Below are positions 57,818-64,000 of a stretch of 64,000 nt of DNA, piece after piece. The position numbers and the translations under genes are program-made. The first letter of the stretch is position 1, and each line of letters opens with the position of its first letter. Below the pieces are notes generated by a model. The model searched no databases, was not told where the DNA came from, and saw only the letters and a program-made list of their open reading frames with translations. This DNA is from Auriscalpium vulgare (Eukaryota > Basidiomycota > Agaricomycetes > Russulales > Auriscalpiaceae), in NCBI GenBank assembly GCA_019915015.1, contig JAHBBC010000022.1, positions 62,001 through 126,000 of the forward strand, read 5' to 3'.

Positions 57818-58927
57818 TCACACTGCGTCAAAGTTAGGCTCGGCACGCACCCAGAGAACCTGAAGAAGACTGACCCAATAGGACGCTGCATCGTCATACA
57901 CATCGAACGGAACTCCCAACTGCGTGCATGCCTGTGCCAGTGCTTCTCGTGCCGTTGGCTCCGCCATCCGTGTGGTCGAAACGCGTTCCAAGCGCGGGAG
58001 TGCGAGCAGTGCCTGCGCAAGCACTGTGTAATTGGCGCTGTCGGGCGCCCGCTCCGGATGGTACCCAACGTGGCGCAGCGAGGGCGGCAGCACCAACGGT
58101 GGCCCCTGTACGGGGTGGTGCGTCAGCACAAGCTCTTCGAGCTCCGGGAGCGCGTTCGCCGGCGGGAGATCCTCTGGCCCGGCTTTGAGCTTGCGCAGGC
58201 GTGCGCACGCCGCCACGAACTCTGGCGTGCCGTAATCATTCTCGTCGAAACGTTCGAGGGTGAGATCGCGAAGCGTCGCTGTGCATGCGTTGAGAAGCCA
58301 CTGTCCGTCGTGGGGAAGGTTTGTCACGGGCAGATAGATGCCACGCAGGCCAGGGAACGGTGGGGGCAGTCCGTTTTTTATGTCAAATGCGACGGTGAAG
58401 AAGCGGATGCTCGGCCACACATCGAGGACAGACATAAAGAAATTGGGGACGACATGATTGACCTCGAGGCACGTCGGTGCTAGCGCGGCCCCGCGCAAGC
58501 GCTGCTTCATGCCAATGCTGAGGGCGCCATTACCGTACACGAAGCCTATCTTTGCAACGTTTGGACACAAACAGAGCAGCGTCGCAGTTAGGTCATCCTG
58601 CGCAGTATACGATGTCAGTGATGATAATACGATTTGCAATTTAGGACTTACCAGTGCGTACAGTCCTGAGAGCGTGTAAACATATGTTCCAAGGGTCGGT
58701 GTTTGTGTGAGCACGTTTCTGAGTCGAACAAAAATGCGTGTTCTGGATACGAGATGAGGGAATTCTATACGCCGGAAGAGCAGCCGTTGCGCCATGGGTG
58801 TCCACGCCTTGCAGACGCACGCGCACGCGGCGAGCGTTGCATGATCAACCTGGTGTGCTTGAGAGGCGCGATACACCCACTCAATGATGAGCACGTAGAT
58901 GTCCTGGTTGAGCTTGGGAGTTGTCAT
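57818..58927 (-). CDS. F-box/LRR-like protein, intact
   Basis: Start chosen at 58927 (MTTPKLNQDIYVLIIEWVYR), because the 87 upstream open residues are low-complexity and the truncated paralogue also begins at this point. Contains CACVCKAWTPMAQRLLFRRI (F-box-like), then leucine-rich segments CLCPNVAKIGFVYGNGALSI, ALAPTCLEVNHVVPNFFMSV, TLRDLTLERFDENDYGTPEF, LEELVLTHHPVQGPPLVLPP. A 54-nt intron with good signals (GTAAGT near 58651 to GCAG near 58598) removes VSPKLQ to TSYTAQ between YAL and DDLTATLL; it is in frame, so read-through would also be open. About 351 residues spliced. Confidence 0.72.
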   Translation of the reverse strand: MTTPKLNQDIYVLIIEWVYRASQAHQVDHATLAACACVCKAWTPMAQRLLFRRIEFPHLVSRTRIFVRLRNVLTQTPTLGTYVYTLSGLYALVSPKLQIVLSSLTSYTAQDDLTATLLCLCPNVAKIGFVYGNGALSIGMKQRLRGAALAPTCLEVNHVVPNFFMSVLDVWPSIRFFTVAFDIKNGLPPPFPGLRGIYLPVTNLPHDGQWLLNACTATLRDLTLERFDENDYGTPEFVAACARLRKLKAGPEDLPPANALPELEELVLTHHPVQGPPLVLPPSLRHVGYHPERAPDSANYTVLAQALLALPRLERVSTTRMAEPTAREALAQACTQLGVPFDVYDDAASYWVSLLQVLWVRAEPNFDAV

Positions 58928-59389
58928 GATTACGGAGAGGTGGGCGAGCGTGAGCCGCGGTGGTACTGGAAGATGCGTTGAGGGACTGGAATGAAGACCG
59001 AATCTGCAGGTCGAGGCTTCTGCGAGGGGGTCATATAGGGAACTACGTAGTGAAGGGCGAAGAGCAACTGCCGAGGCGGCATTGCTGGCACGCTCGGCAC
59101 GCTCGGCATCGTCCCACAATTGAATCGGAACCCCAAGGAACCCCAATGCGTTGAGCGCCTTCTCCGATGAGTCTGACTCTGCAGCCATCTTAGTCTGACC
59201 TTTACCGATTCAAAAGTCATCGCCACGTCAGGAGACCATAGCTGGTTGCGTGTCCTACTCTCCAAATTTTCTTTCTGTATCATCACGACTTCATCCAGCT
59301 CAAAAACTACTTCCAGAAAATTTTCTGGCGCACTGTGCGATTCTGCCAGGCCATACTGTTCCCCGCCATCCCGCTCGCATCATCCTGCA

Positions 59390-60390
59390 ATGTCCCATCT
59401 CCTAGCCCTCGCCAACCTCAGCGCCGAGCACCCGACCCGAGACGCCGCGGCCCCCTTCGACAACGCACACGCCGACCTCGTCCTGCGCTCCAGCGACGGC
59501 GTGCACTTCCGAGTCTTCAAGCCCATCCTATCCATCGCTTCGCCCGTATTCGCCACCATGTTCGACCTCGGCGCCCCGCTCGACGGCACCGCGGCGGCCT
59601 CCGATGAGAAACACGACGGCCGGCCCATGGTCTCGCTCTCCGAGGACGCGCGCACGCTCGACCTGCTCCTGCGGTGGTGCTACCCCGTGAAGTCCCCCAA
59701 GCTATCCGCGCTGGAGGACGTGCGGCGCGTCGTCGCTGCGGCGCAGAAGTACGGCATCGACGCGTTCGACGAGGTCCTGGACGAGGCGCTGCGGGCGCAC
59801 CTGGTGCGCGACCCCGTCGGTGTCTTCGCGATCGCGGTCACTCAGCATCTCGACGAAATGGCAGAGACAGCGGCCCGCAGTGCGCTGCGGGTGTCGCTGT
59901 CTGAGGTTGCCGGATCGCGATTTGCAGGCCTCGCGGGTGGAGCGCTGAATATTCTCATTCAATACCACCTTGCGTGCGGAGCTGCCGCTGCCGCCGTGGC
60001 CTCGCAGCGGGGCTTCTTCTCCGTTACGCCGGGGTTTATCCAACAGGGTTACTCGCCGTGCAATTCATGCTGCTGTCTAGACGTCGGCATATCGGCGGAT
60101 GGCAACCAGTGGTACGCGCCGCGCTACCTGTGGAGGTATCTCGGTGCTGCGGGCCACGCTCTCTTGCTTCGCCCTCATGAGGAGGCAATCAAGTCGCAGT
60201 GCTCGATACAGGCGTGCACCGCGTGCACTAATGTTAGCGTTCAGCGTGCGGAAGGCACACAATTGTTCGTAGAGAGGTTTGTCAGCGAGGTGAAAGCTGC
60301 CGTTGATAACGTGCGTCACCTTTCACCTACTATTCTTTCGAAGACTGACGATCGCGCGATGTGCAGGTCCCAATCCCTTCCTTTTCGTAG
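59390..60390 (+). CDS. BTB/POZ domain protein, 314 residues
   Basis: Exon 59390-60310 and micro-exon 60367-60390 (VPIPSFS, stop). BTB domain: AAPFDNAHADLVLRSSDGVH, FRVFKPILSIASPVFATMFD, LSEDARTLDLLLRWCYPVKS, DVRRVVAAAQKYGIDAFDEV. C-terminal Cys cluster CNSCCCLD, QWYAPRYLWRYLGAAGHALL, CSIQACTACTN. Intact; closest in the window to 40925. Start chosen for the family's usual short leader before the APFD motif; an upstream in-frame ATG at 59246 is less likely. Confidence 0.88.
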
Positions 60391-60611
60391 CAAATCATGC
60401 GAAAAATGTGCGTCGAGCATGTGTAGCATTACGAGAATATGCAAACATATTTCTTGTGCACCTGTGGAACGTCCGACCCCCCGCTCCTGCGATGCTGATG
60501 TGGTCATCGGGCGTTGTTCGCAATGGCTCGTAAGATGTGAATGGGATACCGAATCATGACCAATGGATAACAGAAAGTGTGTGGAGAAACCATAGGGAAA
60601 GACGGCACGCG

Positions 60612-61559
60612 TCACCAGAAGTCTGGGACGGGGACCTAAATAAGATCAGAATATTTGGTGGACGGAGGGAAAGTCAGGAGATGCAGACGAACCTGCTCGA
60701 TCGCCACATTGACCTTGCGGATAAGCGTTTCGACGAACCTCTTCGTGCCTTCCTCGCGCTCATGGCGGCTGATGCAAGCTGGATTACTTATACAAGGGCC
60801 AACCTGACACGTCAAGGATGCGATTGCGTCCGTATGAGGGTGAAGAATGAGAATTCGCTCCGCTGTCTCTAGGAATTTCCACACGCCGCGAGGGGCCGCC
60901 CATTGGCTGTTGGGGTTGTCGGAAATGCCACAGAGGAAGCATCCGATGATTGATTTGGTGATCAATTTCGGGATAGTTTCGAAGCAGTCACGCCTCCAAA
61001 TGACGGCGGCGGCGGCGGCGCTGCACGCGTTATGGTATCGGATGAGGGTGATGAGGGTGCTGTCCGTGAGGCCCTCGATCTTGAGCGAGTTCACTGTCGA
61101 CAGGGGCAACGCAAGGACAGCCCGCCGAGTGTACTCGCTGAGGCGAGGGGGGATGACTACTCCTAGCATGCCCATGGGGTCGCGCACGAGGTGCGTCTGC
61201 AGAGCATCCTGTATGGTGTCGTCGAACGCATGGATATCGAGCTTGTGCGTCGCCGCAAGCAAACAGCGTGTGTTTTCCAGGGATGTTAGGGGCGGCCGTG
61301 CGACGGGATAGCACCACCTCAGGAGGACGTCGAGCGTGGTGCTGTCCTCAGACATGCGCACGACGGGCAGGCCGTTGCACAGCTCGTCCGCCGCAGCGTC
61401 GTTGAGAGGCGCATTCAGTGTGAACATGTCGTTGAAAACGGGGGACGCGATGGAGAGCGTGTGTTTGGTTACGTGGAACTGGACGTTGTCGCACGAGCGT
61501 AGGATGACGTCGGCGCGGGCGTGTTTGGCGAACGGTGGTGCCGCGTCGCTTGTTGGCAT
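60612..61559 (-). CDS. BTB/POZ domain protein, 296 residues
   Basis: Exon 61559-60693 and micro-exon 60635-60612 (VPVPDFW, stop), intron 57 nt. BTB domain: APPFAKHARADVILRSCDNV, FHVTKHTLSIASPVFNDMFT, MSEDSTTLDVLLRWCYPVAR. C-terminal WAAPRGVWKFLETAERILIL and GTKRFVETLIRKVNVAIEQ. The 3' ends of this gene and the BTB gene at 59390 face each other 221 bp apart. More diverged than the other copies but intact. Confidence 0.87.
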
Positions 61560-63811
61560 GTTGCGCGAATCAGCACTGGTAGAAGAGAAGAGGGTGTGCT
61601 AGTCTCCGTGGCTAACCGCACAAGTAGCCGTTCTCGCCGACTTGAAAGTTTGCGACTGTTTGGTCGCCTCAGCATCGGCGTCGAACGTTAACACCGGCCC
61701 CGGCCTCTCTCATTCCGAACTTTCTCATTCCGAACTCTCATCATACCGCGCGCAAGTGCGTTGCTTATGAGTCTCTAATCACGGCACTGAAATAGCATCT
61801 GTGTAGTCAGAGCCCTGCTACACCGTGACCTCGAGTCCACCGGTCGTCCCCCCAGCACAAGACGAGTCTATAGATCGGCCTTGCTGTCAGCCTTGCTCTG
61901 TTTACATGGCTCGCGCGAGTCGGCTCCGGCGCTCTCTACCGTCGCCCGACATGTCTCGCGCTCTTGAGCATGCCGCGCTCAGAGAACGCTCGCTGCTCCT
62001 TGCTCGGCTGACATCATGGTCCATACAAATTGCATCCACCCCATTTCAGAAAGAGCTAGCCCAATTCTGCGTGTTGGATGCCGGCGTCGTCGATGATGGG
62101 CTATGGGCGGAGCAATTACTACGATGTCCAACGCCGGTGCGCCGTAAACTGCCTTTCGAATTCTTCTTTCTGACGCTGACTTCACCAGGCCAGGATGACA
62201 CAGATCAGTAGATCCAGGCTTCACCCATCGTCGATGGACCATTCGCGGTGACACCCTCGCCAGCAGTCACAACCGAAGGGCCGCGCGACCTCTCGCCTCA
62301 TCGCTCCAGCTCGCCTGCTTCGTACGCCAGCTCTCCCCAACGCCACCTCGCGCAAGATTGTATCGAACAGGGAATGATCAAATTATCCGCTGTAAGTACA
62401 TTTCCTCTCCGCATATGAGCCTGCCGGTACTTATATCACCCGCACACGCGCTGTGAAACCATCGCCGGACCTGTTGCTTCCATCTCATCGGGCGCAACAT
62501 CGCAATTCCAGAACGTGTATAGATGGTGCCTGTACAGGCATATGGGACGGTCAGTCAGAGAGTTGCGTGCAATGACCGCCTGACGAACGGTGCGCGGGCA
62601 ATGGCTTTTATCTCTACTTCTCTGACTTGAACGTTTGTAGACCCCGCCCTTCTCCCGTGACATTCGACGTGACTCTGTCGTCGTTGCCATGGTCCTGTAT
62701 CCTGTGGGCCGGCAGTGGATGCCACCCCTCTGCCGTGCGATTATGTCTATCCTCGTTGGCCTGCACCGGCCGGAAGAAAACCTATCCGTCGCTCAATGTG
62801 TGGCGAGGACGTAGGACTCGGAGAACGTCTGCGTCGTTGCGCATCATCGGGGCGGAGGTGTGTACCAACCGCAGTTGGCGCATAGCAAATACTGATGCTT
62901 GGAATGTATAATGCTCGGCACTCAACGGCACATATTGCTGACACTCATGTTTCGGTCGCCTCGTCGCATCCTGGCTGGCTAGATCGACGGCGATTGCGCT
63001 CTGGTCATTCGAGGAGGTTGGTCTAGGAGAATCGCTGTGCGCTGAGCTCAGGGCGTGCTCGGTGAGATCTTAGGGGGCGTGCCAGACACGGGAGGGCCAA
63101 TGAGTGAGCGAGCGAGGCACGACCAAGTGTCAGCGCATGTCGGCGCAGCCTGTGGGTGGCATACAGACAACTTGTATTTGCCTGCTCATACTTGTGCTGT
63201 GTATTGGACACTGATCATCTGTATGCATTACACACGCCGCTACTCCCTTTGTCGTAGGAACACGTCTCGTTCGCGGATTGACCAGCATGCACGCGGAGGG
63301 ATCCCGGATGCGAGCGTCACATCGAATATTGAAGGTGAGGATGGCGATGGTATGGTGGTACTAGAGAGACAGGTGTAGCAAAGCACTGTACGATATTAAG
63401 TCTAGAAAGATGAGAGTGAGCGGTATGTGCACCGGATATTGCGTGCTAGCTATGGTCCCACCTCCAGCGCCGCCTGCATCGCGCGCTCTCGAAGGAATTG
63501 GACTGCCTGCCGGCGCATCGCCCGTCACCGTCAGACTGATACCCACAAGCGCGTCCTGCTGCCAAGATAGGTGTGGCCCGCGCACCAGAAGGATCATCTA
63601 CGTACGGCCGTACGTTCCGGCGTCCACTCCGAATACACCGTTCCTCATCGCAAGATGGACCGGAAAAAATAAGTATACAATGATTTCCTTCCTGTACACT
63701 ATATGACTCGCCCCCGACATTGATTACACTTTAATCAAAGTGAATTCAAAGCACAGTACCCGAACACAACGAAATACAACCGCACGGTATGAGGCAAAAA
63801 GGCAAGGTCCA
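61560..63811. other. Intergenic region, no gene supported
   Basis: About 2.25 kb. The best open frame (61825-62211, plus; ALRERSLLLARLTSW ... LPFEFFFLTLTSPGQ) has a plausible composition, but I recognise no family and see no supporting introns. A short reverse match to the 41-bp repeat core occurs near 61602-61619. Confidence 0.4.
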
Positions 63812-64000
63812 TTAGACCCTCCACGTGTTGTATCGGCGAACAATGAGGCGCCGAGAAACGACAAACATGAACGCGGCAACCGTGGTCATGGACTGCAGCG
63901 CCCGAGATAAATGTCAGAACGTAAAACGGCGGGATACGACAGGTACGTACAGCGCTGAATGCCATGGGTTTGGTCCATGAAAACGTTGATCCCAGCAACG
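63812..64000 (-). CDS. C-terminus of a membrane protein, cut by the window edge
   Basis: Two exons: 64000-63951 and 63892-63812. The last exon gives a membrane span and basic tail (SMTTVAAFMFVVSRRLIVRR, YNTWRV, stop). The preceding exon reads TFSWTKPMAFSA. The gene continues beyond the right edge, so its family cannot be named. Confidence 0.5.

Noticed and set aside
1..64000. tRNA, rRNA, CRISPR or bacterial-type features
   Set aside because: None recognised by eye; the only tandem repeat of note is the coding GAG microsatellite.

Overview
The window looks like nuclear DNA of a filamentous basidiomycete, probably an agaricomycete of the polypore type. The signs are many short introns (about 45-70 nt, GT..AG), GC-rich coding sequence, small fungal gene families (BTB/POZ, F-box/LRR-like, DUF6533, APH-like kinase, sedolisin peptidases) and an intron-containing Tc1/mariner transposase. 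I see no bacterial operons, CRISPR arrays, rRNA or tRNA genes. Species cannot be fixed from the sequence alone.

Layout. 204-3953 is a complete two-gene Tc1/mariner-type transposon with 46-bp terminal inverted repeats and a TA target duplication. It carries a convergent passenger gene of unknown function and sits upstream of RPF2 (ribosome assembly, 4337-5467). 5.8-12.7 kb holds two small unknown genes, a Ser/Thr-rich single-pass membrane protein and a frame-disrupted APH-like kinase. 14.7-22.8 kb has conserved housekeeping or secretory genes: LIP2 octanoyltransferase, a MYND zinc-finger protein, sedolisin peptidase 1 and an ENTH-domain epsin. 25-34 kb has a BTB pair (one dead, one intact), methionine aminopeptidase 1 and sedolisin peptidase 2. 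34.5-35.7 kb holds a predicted helical protein related to the USP8-dimer fold.

36-64 kb is an accessory, fast-evolving region. It contains tandem BTB genes and relics and two copies of a tiny TATA-driven gene for a 39-residue peptide ending in the CaaX box CVVA, which resembles a basidiomycete lipopeptide pheromone precursor. It also has two F-box-like paralogues flanking a DUF6533 membrane protein, an HPP-like relic, two oppositely oriented degenerate kinase-like paralogues, LRR-like genes and fragments, and more BTB and F-box copies on both strands.

Two patterns cut across the window. Many otherwise intact genes carry a single missing base, usually in a C or G run (MYND, sedolisin 1, epsin twice, MetAP, F-box 1), which points to assembly indels more than gene death. 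By contrast, BTB copy B and the BTB relics carry nonsense changes or larger lesions and look truly dead. Splice sites and starts given here come from reading the sequence and matching paralogues within the window, not from transcripts.
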